From Hyphobacterium sp. CCMP332 (GTDB lineage: Bacteria > Bacteroidota > Bacteroidia > Cytophagales > CCMP332): 64,000 bases of DNA. The stretch lies in contig CP058647.1 in the NCBI GenBank assembly GCA_014323545.1, positions 186,001 to 250,000 of the forward strand, written 5' to 3'. The position numbers were made by a program, and so were the translations under genes. The notes below the pieces were generated by a model that saw only the letters and a program-made list of their open reading frames with translations, did not search any database and was not told the origin of the DNA. Below are positions 46,010-55,449 of the stretch, in pieces. The stretch's first letter is position 1. Every line of letters begins with the position of its first letter.

Positions 46010-47126
46010 TTAATTCTTTATACGTATCTACCCAATATTTTAATTCCAAATCGGGATGAAACTTCTCAATCATTAGTTTTCTGGCCCCTTTTCCAATTTC
46101 TATTCTTAAATTTTTATCCTCGATCAGATTTTGGATGCATTTGGCCATATTTTCATAATCTTTTTTATCGACCAATAAACCGGTTTTCTCGTGAATAATT
46201 GCTTCGGGAATCCCACCAACATTGGTACTTACAATTGGCATCGCCATGGCTGATGCTTCGAGTATTGAATTGGGTAAGGCTTCATTTACTGAGGATTGAA
46301 TATAAATATCAGAATAAGCCAAAAGCTCTTTTACTGATTTTCGGTTCAGATTACCCATAAAATTAACACGGCTATCCAAATCAAATGTAGCTATTTGACT
46401 CCTGATTTCATTTTCCATTTCACCCTCTCCGGCAATAAAATATTCAATATCATTTCCGTTATCTTTTAAATCTCTAATAGCTTTCAATGCCGTTAAATAA
46501 TCTTTTTGCCAGGTAAGTCTTCCTATGGTACAAATCCTGATGACTGGAGACAAGGCGTAATTTCTTTTGCCTGGATTAAAAAATTCTATATCCACAGAAC
46601 GCCGGATTACTTTGCATTTATCTTCCGGTGCATTAAAACCCTCAATGGCTTTGGTTTTAATGTAATCGCTCACAAAATGAAGTAGTTTTGCCTCGCCATA
46701 AATATTTTGAAGTTCAGCTTTCCATTCCGGGTCTTTGGCCGGCCTGACCAATGTCTCGTATCCACGAAAGGAAAATATTTTTTTCTTGTCTTTTAGAAAA
46801 AGGGAAATGGCAGGATACTGTTGTGAGTTTAAAATATGAACCACAGAATTCTGATCTTCTGCCAGGTCTGGAAAATTAAGATAATTTTTTAAATCGATTT
46901 TATTTTTTAGGCCTGAAATAAAATAAAAGGGTAAATTCAAAAAACGTCTAATTCCGGATTTTTGCCTTAATAGAAACAATTGACCTATTGGTGTACAGTG
47001 CTTTTTTTTGGTGAAAATCTTTATCTCAAAACCGGCCAATTGTATCAAACGCAAATACAGTTGATGCCAAAATGGTTGATTAGGATGGGCAAACTGGTCA
47101 AATATTATGGTCAGTTTGTATTTCAC
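45999..47126 (-). CDS. Glycosyltransferase family 4
   Basis: A 375-residue GT-B enzyme with ICTIGRLTWQKDYLTA and the EX7E region SVNEALPNSILEASAMAMP. Its GTG start forms a GTGA overlap with the stop of the GNAT gene. With its neighbour it forms a tandem pair of related transferases. Confidence 0.86.
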   Translation of the reverse strand: MKYKLTIIFDQFAHPNQPFWHQLYLRLIQLAGFEIKIFTKKKHCTPIGQLFLLRQKSGIRRFLNLPFYFISGLKNKIDLKNYLNFPDLAEDQNSVVHILNSQQYPAISLFLKDKKKIFSFRGYETLVRPAKDPEWKAELQNIYGEAKLLHFVSDYIKTKAIEGFNAPEDKCKVIRRSVDIEFFNPGKRNYALSPVIRICTIGRLTWQKDYLTALKAIRDLKDNGNDIEYFIAGEGEMENEIRSQIATFDLDSRVNFMGNLNRKSVKELLAYSDIYIQSSVNEALPNSILEASAMAMPIVSTNVGGIPEAIIHEKTGLLVDKKDYENMAKCIQNLIEDKNLRIEIGKGARKLMIEKFHPDLELKYWVDTYKELIEN

Positions 47127-47689
47127 AAACTTTTGATCGAATAATATTTTCGTCCCACAACTAAGCTCGATACAGACTTTATGAATTCAAATCCCAATTT
47201 TTCAAGGCTTTTTCTTTGTGCAATATTATCTGCAGCTGTATAAATCCAAACTTTTTGCAAGCCTTTCTTCAAGCAATAATCCAGCATGTACCACATTATA
47301 TAAGTATTTAAACCCTGTCCTTGATACTCTTTTTTTACCCTGGTATGATAAATTATGGCAGAAACATTTTTCTCAACTTCAAAATTAAAATTACCTTTTT
47401 GAACAAAGTGCTGACCTTCGAGTTGCAGCCAGTGGTATGCAATAGGATTAGGACCAACATAAGTTAAAAAACAAACAGAATTTCCCGATTGAATCCGTTT
47501 AGTAAATTGAGACTGACTGACATTCCATATTTTTTTTATCTCACTGAAGCTTTCGATTTCGGCCAAACGTACTTCGGGCTCAATAGAAATTATAGGTTTA
47601 CTCAATGGTTTCTTTAAATCGTATTCATAAAAAACTTCTTTATGCGTACCCAATTTAAAATTCTTTATAAATTTTCTAGCTCTGTACAT
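47123..47689 (-). CDS. GNAT-family acetyltransferase
   Basis: A 188-residue protein with a GNAT core: KKEYQGQGLNTYIMW for acetyl-CoA binding and NIAQRKSLEKLGFEF at the end. The N-terminal 50 residues are extra. It probably acetylates a sugar amine. Its start lies inside the 3' end of the deacetylase-like gene. Confidence 0.75.
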   Translation of the reverse strand: MYRARKFIKNFKLGTHKEVFYEYDLKKPLSKPIISIEPEVRLAEIESFSEIKKIWNVSQSQFTKRIQSGNSVCFLTYVGPNPIAYHWLQLEGQHFVQKGNFNFEVEKNVSAIIYHTRVKKEYQGQGLNTYIMWYMLDYCLKKGLQKVWIYTAADNIAQRKSLEKLGFEFIKSVSSLVVGRKYYSIKSL

Positions 47690-48650
47690 CTGATAATCCT
47701 AGAGAGCTCATTTCAAAGTGTCCATATAAATAATCAAAAAGTGTATCTAAACTTTCGAAATAAGATTTTACTTCAATTTCTGTTTGAGCATAAGGACTTG
47801 TTCCCGCTAAAATTTCATTGCTGTGAAACATCATATTCAGTACCGTGGAATGAACTGAATTTGAATAGTTTTTGACAAAGCTATCTGCCAGATTGATCAT
47901 TTCCTTTGCATTACTTTTCCAGGGCCGAAACCAGGTTATTTTGGAAGATTTACCCAATTTTCCCAGTATCTTTTTGTGCCATTTGCTATTATCATCCAAT
48001 TTTCGCAATATGGGTCTTGGCCATTTCATTAAATGCGGATTACCCAAGGTAGCAGGGACTTCCAGAATTTTCATTTTGCCCTTTTTTCTGAAATCTTGTG
48101 TGGATGGATGATAGGGTTGTAAAGGAGCTCCCCAGAAGTTGACTTTACCCTGTTTGAATGTATGCGTTCTAAAACTACAGACAGATGAATCAACGGTGTA
48201 ACCCAGCTCTTCAAGAAATGGAAGTGTATTTTTGCTTATTCCCCAGCGTCCTGCCCGAAATGATTTTGGAGCGTAGTTAAATTTGGATTCAAAAAGATTT
48301 GTTAGATTCTTGAGCTTTTCTTTTTCAACATTAGAATCGTAGGCCAATTGAGGTGTTTTGGTTCGTCCGGCCTCCCAATCAGCCTGGGGTTCAATGAATT
48401 CGCCGTGCAAATGCGTTCCAAGTTCAGCATTTGTGAGTGATTTAAACAAATCCACACATTGCGCGTTTTGCATGACCTCTGGACTTAATAAATAACTCGG
48501 CCTTATATTATATTTTTCAAAGAGAGGGTTGAGATATTTAGGGATGCCATGAATGATATTATCAAATGACATTGGTTTCTTTATTTTCCATGCGGGCCCT
48601 TTATCGCATTCCGTATCAATGCTTATAATCAGGATAATTTTAGCTTTCAT
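47676..48650 (-). CDS. Polysaccharide-deacetylase-like protein (WalW type)
   Basis: A 324-residue protein of the carbohydrate esterase 4 fold. The ATG at 48650 is chosen over a TTG at 48659. Motifs: SIDTECD (D12) for the first acidic site, GTHLHGE (H80, H82) and FRAGRWG. The order fits NodB-like enzymes, though the usual TFDD is changed, as in WalW-type proteins of glycan clusters. It may remove acetyl from an amino sugar so that a GNAT or FemAB-like enzyme can attach something else. Confidence 0.75.
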   Translation of the reverse strand: MKAKIILIISIDTECDKGPAWKIKKPMSFDNIIHGIPKYLNPLFEKYNIRPSYLLSPEVMQNAQCVDLFKSLTNAELGTHLHGEFIEPQADWEAGRTKTPQLAYDSNVEKEKLKNLTNLFESKFNYAPKSFRAGRWGISKNTLPFLEELGYTVDSSVCSFRTHTFKQGKVNFWGAPLQPYHPSTQDFRKKGKMKILEVPATLGNPHLMKWPRPILRKLDDNSKWHKKILGKLGKSSKITWFRPWKSNAKEMINLADSFVKNYSNSVHSTVLNMMFHSNEILAGTSPYAQTEIEVKSYFESLDTLFDYLYGHFEMSSLGLSDVQS

Positions 48651-50457
48651 TTTTATCAAGCCACTTTCCTAGAATAATTAATGACCATATATGGTTTTTC
48701 TTATTGGAATTATAAATATCCTCTAAACCGCTTTGGTTAAAGAACTTAAGTAAACTGCTGTTTTCAGATTTAAAATAGTGACTTAAAATCTCAATAAACT
48801 CTTTATCCTCCTTAATCCATTTTGTTAGTGGAACAGTAAAGCCATGTTTTGGCCTCTCAACAAAATCTTTAGAAAAGGTTTTTAGTAAAATATTTTGAAG
48901 AGGTAATTTGCCTTTAAAGCCATTATTTTGATATTCAAAGTAAAACTCAGGAGGAAGCTTGGAAATAAAATTTGCCAATTTAACATCAACAAATGGTGTT
49001 CTCACTTCCAAGGAATTCATCATAGAAGCTATGTCAACTTTAGGCAACATGTTTCCTTGTAAAAGTAATTTGATATCCATGTTCTGAACTTGTTGAAGAT
49101 CAGATAATTGATTGCCGGAATCAAAAATTGATTTTAAGTAATTTGCATTTTTTTTTGGGCTTATTTTTAAACAGTTTTTCCATAATCTATTTCGAATGAC
49201 ATTATTTAAACCGGGAGTAAGTTTTAACCAATTCTCATAGGTTCTCTGAAGGTCTTTACTCCTATTTTTAATCCTTGAGATTAGTAAATGAGCATGTGAA
49301 CTGAAATTCTTATTTTGATTGTTTAATTTCTGTAACCAGTTAAAATAGGAGTTGTATCCTCCCAGGAATTCATCTGCACCATCACCTGAAAGCACCATTT
49401 TAACTTCATTTGATGCCATTTTACTAAGGTAATAAGTTGGTAAGACTGAGCTATCACCAAAAGGCTCGCCCGAATGATCTATTATGGAATCAATTATACC
49501 TACTGATTCCGCCTTAACTTGAAATTGATAATGATCCAGACCAAATGTTTCTGATGCTTTTTTTGCATAGCCAAGTTCAGAATACTCATCTTCAAATTCA
49601 ATGGTAAAAGATTTAACACCTTTTCCAAGGTATTCACTCATGTATTTGGTAATAATGGTGGAATCAATTCCTCCGGAAAGAAAGGCGCCATATGGCACAT
49701 CAGAATAAGTATGATGAATTACAGAATCTCTGAGTTCATCTTCAAAAGCCTCAGAAAGATCTTCAAACTTTGTATTAAAATCAGGATTAAATTCAAAATT
49801 GTAGTATTGGTGTTCTTTGAGACTATTGGTATTTAAGTTATATGTTAAATAATGGCCCGGTTTAAGCTTTCTGATTTCGTTATAAATAGTAAAGGGTGCA
49901 GGGATATAGTTTAATTTTAGATAAAGATCAAGCGCATTTAAATCCAGGGTCAAATTTGTATTCCCTAATGACTTTAAAGCATTAATTTCTGAAGAAAAGG
50001 CGAAGGATTCGTTTTCGTGAAAATAATGCAATGGCTTAATGCCAAAATGATCCCTGGCAATTATTATCGAATCTTGTGCTTTATCATAAAATGCAAAGGA
50101 AAACATCCCTCTAAGGTAATTCAGGCTTTTTGTACCATCGATTTTTAAAGCTTCCAAAAGGACTTCAGTATCTGATTTAGTTTTAAGATTATTCAACTTT
50201 AATTTTCGAGCAATTTCTTTATAGTTGTAAATCTCACCGTTGAATATTAAAACATATCTTCCATCCTCACTTATCATTGGTTGAGTCCCATCTTTTACAT
50301 CAATTATTGATAATCTTCTGTGGCCTAAATGCAAATTTTTGCTATTGTAAATACCACTTGCGTCAGGACCTCTGTGAAATAATTTATGTAATGACTGTTT
50401 AAATTCCTCAATATCAAGTGTTCCGTTTTTGCTGTGATATCCTAGTATTCCACACAT
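48640..50457 (-). CDS. asnB: Asparagine synthase (glutamine-hydrolysing) family
   Basis: A 605-residue two-domain amidotransferase. Cys2 is the glutaminase nucleophile (MCGILGYHSK), followed by HRGPDASG and FNGEIYNY. The synthetase domain has the ATP loop SGGIDST (261-267). It uses glutamine to amidate a carboxylate through an AMP ester. In O-antigen loci this family often amidates sugar acids rather than aspartate (as with WbpS), which is more likely here because of the context. Confidence 0.88.
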   Translation of the reverse strand: MCGILGYHSKNGTLDIEEFKQSLHKLFHRGPDASGIYNSKNLHLGHRRLSIIDVKDGTQPMISEDGRYVLIFNGEIYNYKEIARKLKLNNLKTKSDTEVLLEALKIDGTKSLNYLRGMFSFAFYDKAQDSIIIARDHFGIKPLHYFHENESFAFSSEINALKSLGNTNLTLDLNALDLYLKLNYIPAPFTIYNEIRKLKPGHYLTYNLNTNSLKEHQYYNFEFNPDFNTKFEDLSEAFEDELRDSVIHHTYSDVPYGAFLSGGIDSTIITKYMSEYLGKGVKSFTIEFEDEYSELGYAKKASETFGLDHYQFQVKAESVGIIDSIIDHSGEPFGDSSVLPTYYLSKMASNEVKMVLSGDGADEFLGGYNSYFNWLQKLNNQNKNFSSHAHLLISRIKNRSKDLQRTYENWLKLTPGLNNVIRNRLWKNCLKISPKKNANYLKSIFDSGNQLSDLQQVQNMDIKLLLQGNMLPKVDIASMMNSLEVRTPFVDVKLANFISKLPPEFYFEYQNNGFKGKLPLQNILLKTFSKDFVERPKHGFTVPLTKWIKEDKEFIEILSHYFKSENSSLLKFFNQSGLEDIYNSNKKNHIWSLIILGKWLDKNES

Positions 50458-50458
50458 C

Positions 50459-51502
50459 TTAATTGTGTCTTGATAATAACTTATTCTTTAAATCGACTAC
50501 TTTCTTAAATTTTTTTATTCGCTTCAAATTTTTAGAGTTTCTGTTTTCAATATCCATAAAAATATAATCTTCTTTTTCTCTGGCATATTGGGTTTTATAA
50601 GGTGATTCCCCTCTCATGAAATTAAACTGAATGATTTTAGGATTGTGAAAAGCAGATTTAAGGGTTTCGAATAACAGTATTTTACTTGGTGAATAAAACT
50701 TATAATTTTCGTCAAAGGCCGGGGTATAATGATACTGAATACCATCTTTCAGAAAATCCAATTGATAAGCCCATATTTTATCATCACTACCTAAAAGATA
50801 CGACAATTGAATCCATCCCTTTTTTTCATAAACCTCTACTACCTCCTCAAGCATTTTTCTATGGGCATTTCTTGAAAATGCATTTTGCTGACCAGTGCTT
50901 TGTCTTCGTTGATCATAAATTGTTAATAGCTTTTCAAGATGATCTTTTATATTTTCGTGTTGTTCAACCACTTTATAGCTTAAATTAGCTTTCTTCAATC
51001 GATTAAACCTACCTCTAACATCCCTTAGACTTTTGTGAAGAAAATCATTATAATAGCTATCCCAATCTGCTGTCGTATCAACAAAATAGAAATGTCGATG
51101 TCTACGAATGGAAACCTGAAATCCAGCCTCTTCCATAGATGATTTAAATTCAAACCAGCCCGAAGATGATTCAGGGACATAATACAAATGCAAGAAATCC
51201 CATTTATCTATAATGCTTAAAAGGTGATCTTTACAGGAATTAGCAAATTCCTTGTAGCCTTCATTTAATAATGGAAATAATACAAAATCATTGGGGCCGT
51301 GACCTAGTGGGAAGAGATGCTTTTCATTAAATAATCGATATCGGACTTGTTCCCTAATTTCAAATTGAAATTCTGAATTTTCTTTTCCCAGATTAACAAT
51401 ATTTTTAGTGTTGATACTAAAATTCTTGTTGTAGATTTTAAACCATTCTTTTTGGGAGTGAATATTGTAATTATTACCCCTGATTGTCTTTACTATCCCC
51501 AA
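50459..51502 (-). CDS. CelD/BcsL-like GNAT-fold protein
   Basis: A 347-residue protein of the double-GNAT type found next to polysaccharide genes (Acetyltransf_6). The middle has LHKSLRDVRGRFNRLKKA and the second half GSDDKIWAYQLDFLKDG and YSPSKILLFETLKSAF. The only near start is TTG at 51502, which overlaps the GT2 by 29 bp. The family is thought to acylate sugars or to transfer amino acids from tRNA in the FemAB manner; which one applies here is open. Confidence 0.72.
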   Translation of the reverse strand: MGIVKTIRGNNYNIHSQKEWFKIYNKNFSINTKNIVNLGKENSEFQFEIREQVRYRLFNEKHLFPLGHGPNDFVLFPLLNEGYKEFANSCKDHLLSIIDKWDFLHLYYVPESSSGWFEFKSSMEEAGFQVSIRRHRHFYFVDTTADWDSYYNDFLHKSLRDVRGRFNRLKKANLSYKVVEQHENIKDHLEKLLTIYDQRRQSTGQQNAFSRNAHRKMLEEVVEVYEKKGWIQLSYLLGSDDKIWAYQLDFLKDGIQYHYTPAFDENYKFYSPSKILLFETLKSAFHNPKIIQFNFMRGESPYKTQYAREKEDYIFMDIENRNSKNLKRIKKFKKVVDLKNKLLSRHN

Positions 51503-52439
51503 AAAGTCCTTTTAATTCGTAATATAATCGCATTTGAGAGCGGTCAATACGTATCAACTGCAAAAAATAATAAAAGGATTTAAACCAGTTTTTCTTTTCA
51601 ATATAATATCTCATTAAACCTTTGTAACCCGACACAATTCTGGGATTAAACAGTTCTTTGTATTTTCCGGAAGTATATTGATTCATGGAACTAAAAAACT
51701 TTACTTTGTTCCTGGAATGTTTAAAGCTATCGTTCTCATTTTTATGACTAAATCCTTGTATTGTTTTTCTATAAACTGACATTTCATCCGGTAATACATA
51801 AGCAAAGCCATAATTAGTCATATTTAACAAAATCACATAATCGCCCACTGTAGATTTTGATATTAAATTTTTATCTGTCAAAGCAGATTTTCTGAAAACA
51901 AAACTGGAAGTATGAAAAGTTGGACCTACTTTTGTCATCATTTTGACAATGTCTTTCTGGTATAGTTTTCTTCCAACATATTTGGAATTAGGACGCTTTT
52001 CACTATTATATTCAATGTTATCTTCAATAATTACACCCGTAACATGTCCGCAAATGTTAAAATCAGGGTTAGATTCAAGAAAGTCAACCTGTTTTTGAAG
52101 TTTGTTATCATCAATCCAAAAATCATCCCCTTCACATAAGGCTAAATATTTGCCTTTTGCTTTGGGAATTAAAAATTGAGAAAGTGGATTAATATTTTTT
52201 CTAATCCATTGATTATCAGACTGGTAAATTGCTCTAATTTTTCCTCGATTCTTAGATTCACATTCTTTTATTATAGATTGTGTAGAATCTGTTGAAGCAT
52301 CATCATGTACCAGTATTTCATATTTGAAATTAGTTTTTTGATTCAAAAGTCCTTTAAGACAATCATTAATATAATTTTCATGGTTGTATGCGACAGTACA
52401 AATTGACAATAATGGTTCTTTATTTTCTGATTTATTCAT
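51474..52439 (-). CDS. Glycosyltransferase family 2
   Basis: A 321-residue GT-A enzyme. It has LSICTVAYNHENYI at the start, EILVHDDASTDST and the metal site LCEGDDFW. The C-terminal 100 residues are helical and basic. It overlaps the next gene by 29 bp. Confidence 0.87.
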   Translation of the reverse strand: MNKSENKEPLLSICTVAYNHENYINDCLKGLLNQKTNFKYEILVHDDASTDSTQSIIKECESKNRGKIRAIYQSDNQWIRKNINPLSQFLIPKAKGKYLALCEGDDFWIDDNKLQKQVDFLESNPDFNICGHVTGVIIEDNIEYNSEKRPNSKYVGRKLYQKDIVKMMTKVGPTFHTSSFVFRKSALTDKNLISKSTVGDYVILLNMTNYGFAYVLPDEMSVYRKTIQGFSHKNENDSFKHSRNKVKFFSSMNQYTSGKYKELFNPRIVSGYKGLMRYYIEKKNWFKSFYYFLQLIRIDRSQMRLYYELKGLFGDSKDNQG

Positions 52440-53367
52440 TAGCTATTGCCACACAGAAACCGTTTACACCAAATCCATTTCCATTATAAAAAAGTATCTT
52501 TCTGTCTCCATCTTTTACAACTGCGGGGTAAGCTTGCATTAGATTATCATAGTTAGTTTCACCTATTTCCAATCCGGATTTATCATCCATTCTGCTCCAC
52601 TTTGTTGGGCTTTGCTCAACAGCTTCAGCATATCCAATTCGATAACTTTCCGGGCCGTCTCTAAAATCCCTACTCCCGCGATATGTAAACCACATTTTTA
52701 ACTTGCCATTTTCGTGAATTACAGTTGGTCTTGCATTAGCCTCTTCCTTTGTAAGAGGTTCAATGCATGTAATATTATCTCTTTCCCAATCCAGTCCATT
52801 TTTAGAGTGAGCATATTTAATATGATATACTGATTCGGGTTTATTATCTACCAAGACCCAATCTGTAGCAGAAGCATACCACATATGCCAGGTGTTATTA
52901 AAATGCATTACCCATGGAGAGATGACGAAAAAAGGTTCAAACTTTGAGCGATCAAGTATCGGGCCATCATATTTTCTTAGAAATGTATCTCCATTATCTT
53001 TACTGACACCAAGCCCTACTGCATTTTTATAAGGAACTTTAAAACTTACACTATAAGCTGTATAATAAAGGTAAATCTCATTATTTTCCTGAATTGCGCA
53101 AGTACATATTGTTCCGCAATCGTCAAACATTCCAATTCCACCAATTTCCATAACAGGTTCTTTTTTGATATATAAAATTTTTGATGGATCTTTTCTGTCT
53201 AAGTCCACATAAGAAATCATACTTTCACCTTTTTGACTTCTTCCAGTGAAATAAACTCTAATTTTATCTTTCAGTAATAAAGGGGTCGGTGTCATCGCAT
53301 GACTTTTTACCCAATCTGGTTTTTCTTTTCTAAGATCAAAAACAAGTCCTAATTTATTCCATTTCAT
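52432..53367 (-). CDS. GH43-like beta-propeller protein
   Basis: A 311-residue protein starting at the ATG at 53367 (MKWNKLGLVFDLRKEKPDW), 11 bp after the previous stop. Upstream ATGs at 53409 and 53472 would overlap that gene and are less likely. The repeats (MTPTPLLLKDKIRVYFTGR; IYLYYTAYS; WHMWYASATDW; LKMWFTYRGS; RKILFYNGNG) are the blades of a five-bladed propeller like GH43/GH32 enzymes. Such proteins occur in O-antigen loci and their activity there is unclear. It has no signal peptide, so it acts in the cytoplasm. Confidence 0.75.
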   Translation of the reverse strand: MKWNKLGLVFDLRKEKPDWVKSHAMTPTPLLLKDKIRVYFTGRSQKGESMISYVDLDRKDPSKILYIKKEPVMEIGGIGMFDDCGTICTCAIQENNEIYLYYTAYSVSFKVPYKNAVGLGVSKDNGDTFLRKYDGPILDRSKFEPFFVISPWVMHFNNTWHMWYASATDWVLVDNKPESVYHIKYAHSKNGLDWERDNITCIEPLTKEEANARPTVIHENGKLKMWFTYRGSRDFRDGPESYRIGYAEAVEQSPTKWSRMDDKSGLEIGETNYDNLMQAYPAVVKDGDRKILFYNGNGFGVNGFCVAIANE

Positions 53368-53377
53368 AATATCCGAA

Positions 53378-53836
53378 TTATAATTGTAATCCCATTGACC
53401 AAAAATCATTTCCCCACCAGTGATTTTTATGCTCACCTTCGAGGACCATTCCGACTTTTTCGTAAAATTCAACTGTCCTTCGATTTGGAACAGTTAGTTT
53501 AACTTTATGAGCTTTTTTCTCTTTATATAATTTACAAGCCTCATGAAACAAGGCTGTCCCTATTCCTTTTTTCTGGTTTGTATTATCTACCAAAACCCAG
53601 ATTATGGTACCAACTCCACCTTCAACAGGGGTTCCAAGAATAACCCCCGAAGGCTTATTTTCGTCCAACGCCAATAGAAAGACCCAATCTTTGGAGCTTT
53701 TAACTTTATCAGCAGTCCAAGGATCCGAAAAATAGCTCAAAGCTTCCTGCGGTAAATTAATGGTGCTATGTATAAGGTGACGAAGCGTTTTGACATATAA
53801 GTCTCTGTAATCTTCCTTTACTTCAATAATTTTCAC
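53378..53836 (-). CDS. GNAT acetyltransferase
   Basis: A 152-residue single-domain GNAT with the CoA site NTNQKKGIGTALF (about 85-97) and PNRRTVEFYEKVGM at the end. Its ATG forms ATGA with the stop of the methyltransferase gene. Acceptor unknown. Confidence 0.85.
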   Translation of the reverse strand: MKIIEVKEDYRDLYVKTLRHLIHSTINLPQEALSYFSDPWTADKVKSSKDWVFLLALDENKPSGVILGTPVEGGVGTIIWVLVDNTNQKKGIGTALFHEACKLYKEKKAHKVKLTVPNRRTVEFYEKVGMVLEGEHKNHWWGNDFWSMGLQL

Positions 53837-54456
53837 ATTAATTCCTTTCTAATATGAACAGTATATTCATATAGTCCGTAATCCATCAGAATCCTAATAT
53901 GTCTTGAACATTTCGCTACCAGGAATGAAACTACTTCATCAAGTTCCCAATGAAAAAGGTCTTCACGTTTCCAATCTACATGGGTGCTCATCACATTGAA
54001 TGCCAGCCCTTTGCGACAGCTTTTGAAAGCAGATTGAATGATGTTTTGTGCAAAATCGATCATTTGTGCCTGACTCATTTCACGTTTCTCTGTTAGTACA
54101 CCGTTCATGATCACATAATCAAATTGACCCTGTTCATAAGGCTGATCAAGTATGTCGCGCACTTCGAATTCATTATCCGTATATTTTTCTTTTGCAGCGG
54201 AAATCATCTTTTCAGAAATATCAGAGCCGAAATAGGTGATATCATCCAATTGATTCCGTTTCATAAAATCAATTAGTAAGCCTGCCCCACACCCAAGGTC
54301 AAGTAATGTCACGTTTTTTTCGGCAATTATACTCGTCAAGACTTTGAATCTGCTATCAAGATCCTCAGGATTTGGCCAATCCATTCCCCTGGCAGTGGGG
54401 CCATGTTCTTTTAATTTTTTTTCGTAATGCTCTTTTAGTGTTTTATAATCTTTCAT
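53833..54456 (-). CDS. SAM-dependent methyltransferase
   Basis: A 207-residue protein. The ATG at 54456 (MKDYKTLKEHYEKK) forms ATGA with the FemAB-like gene and is preferred over a TTG at 54468. SAM motif I is LLDLGCGAG (51-59), followed by GSDISEKMI and FDYVIMNGVL. It probably methylates a sugar or lipid-linked intermediate. Confidence 0.86.
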   Translation of the reverse strand: MKDYKTLKEHYEKKLKEHGPTARGMDWPNPEDLDSRFKVLTSIIAEKNVTLLDLGCGAGLLIDFMKRNQLDDITYFGSDISEKMISAAKEKYTDNEFEVRDILDQPYEQGQFDYVIMNGVLTEKREMSQAQMIDFAQNIIQSAFKSCRKGLAFNVMSTHVDWKREDLFHWELDEVVSFLVAKCSRHIRILMDYGLYEYTVHIRKELM

Positions 54457-55442
54457 GATTTTTTCCAATATGCCGGAAAATAATCTGAATCAATTGGTCC
54501 TTTACAAATTCGATCACACAAATCCAGATACGTTTGCCTATCTACTATTTTCTTATAAACAGGGATAAGGGATTTTTCTCCACCAAACCTCCTTTTAAAA
54601 GCTTCTAAATGATCTCCTTCACTTGCTCCACCTCCAAGATTGAACTTTAATATACCTTTGGCTTTTAAACTTTTAATTCCTTCCCAAAGTAATAACCTGG
54701 TAAGATTTCTTCCCTTATCATCCGTAGCATTAATAAAATACTCTGCACAATTCTTATTCGATAATAATATTACGACGGCATGTACCTCACCATTAATTGT
54801 TCCGGCTAATGCAATCGTGGAATCTAAATCTATTAATTCTAAAAGTGTTTGTTCTTTAAAATGATAGTTTTCACCCGCGCCAACTCTGTCAAGGGTGTCT
54901 GCATATAATTTAGGTAATTTACTTATAATGAGTCCTTTATCTGAATTTATGGCAATTGATAAATCTTTGTATACTTTTTTTAACTCATATTTATGACCTT
55001 TAGCCATGCTTGACCAAAGCTGATCTTCACTTAATCTAAGATCCAGCAAAAAAGATGTTCTATTACATTCAAATAAATCGGATGGTTTTCCACCGAATAA
55101 TGGATGAGACATTAAATAGGCTGTTGCGACATTTTGAGACTTAAACCAATCTAACATTGTTAATTCTACACTATCAGATTCAGTGCCCCAAAATATAATG
55201 CCTCCAAAACCATAAGGTGTATAAATATCTTGTGCAGTTCCATCTTTACTGCGTTTGGAAAAAACACTAATTGCCCCAGAATCATTAAAGTCAATTCTTA
55301 ATAACGAAATTTCTTTTTCTTGTGAATAGCTTAAAGCATTACAATATTCCCAAGAATGGAAAATAGAATAACTTAAATCTTTAAGCGCCAGATTCCATTC
55401 TTTTTTATCTTCTAGTTTTATAATTTTTACTTCTAAAGACAT
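54453..55442 (-). CDS. FemAB/GNAT-like acyl- or aminoacyltransferase
   Basis: A 329-residue protein, start at ATG 55442 (MSLEVKIIKLEDKKEW); the frame is open to 55550 but that would run into the PhyH gene. It has features of the FemAB group: YTPYGFGGIIFW, a long second GNAT half with HAVVILLSNKNCAEYFINA, and FNLGGGASEGDHLEAFKRRFGG at the end. FemAB proteins move amino acids from tRNA to cell-wall or sugar amines. Here the acceptor is likely an amino sugar. Confidence 0.75.
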   Translation of the reverse strand: MSLEVKIIKLEDKKEWNLALKDLSYSIFHSWEYCNALSYSQEKEISLLRIDFNDSGAISVFSKRSKDGTAQDIYTPYGFGGIIFWGTESDSVELTMLDWFKSQNVATAYLMSHPLFGGKPSDLFECNRTSFLLDLRLSEDQLWSSMAKGHKYELKKVYKDLSIAINSDKGLIISKLPKLYADTLDRVGAGENYHFKEQTLLELIDLDSTIALAGTINGEVHAVVILLSNKNCAEYFINATDDKGRNLTRLLLWEGIKSLKAKGILKFNLGGGASEGDHLEAFKRRFGGEKSLIPVYKKIVDRQTYLDLCDRICKGPIDSDYFPAYWKKS

Positions 55443-55449
55443 GCGAATG

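Noticed and set aside
53368-53472. 35-residue N-terminal extension of the GH43-like gene
   Set aside because: It overlaps the GNAT gene; the ATG at 53367 gives the usual family start.
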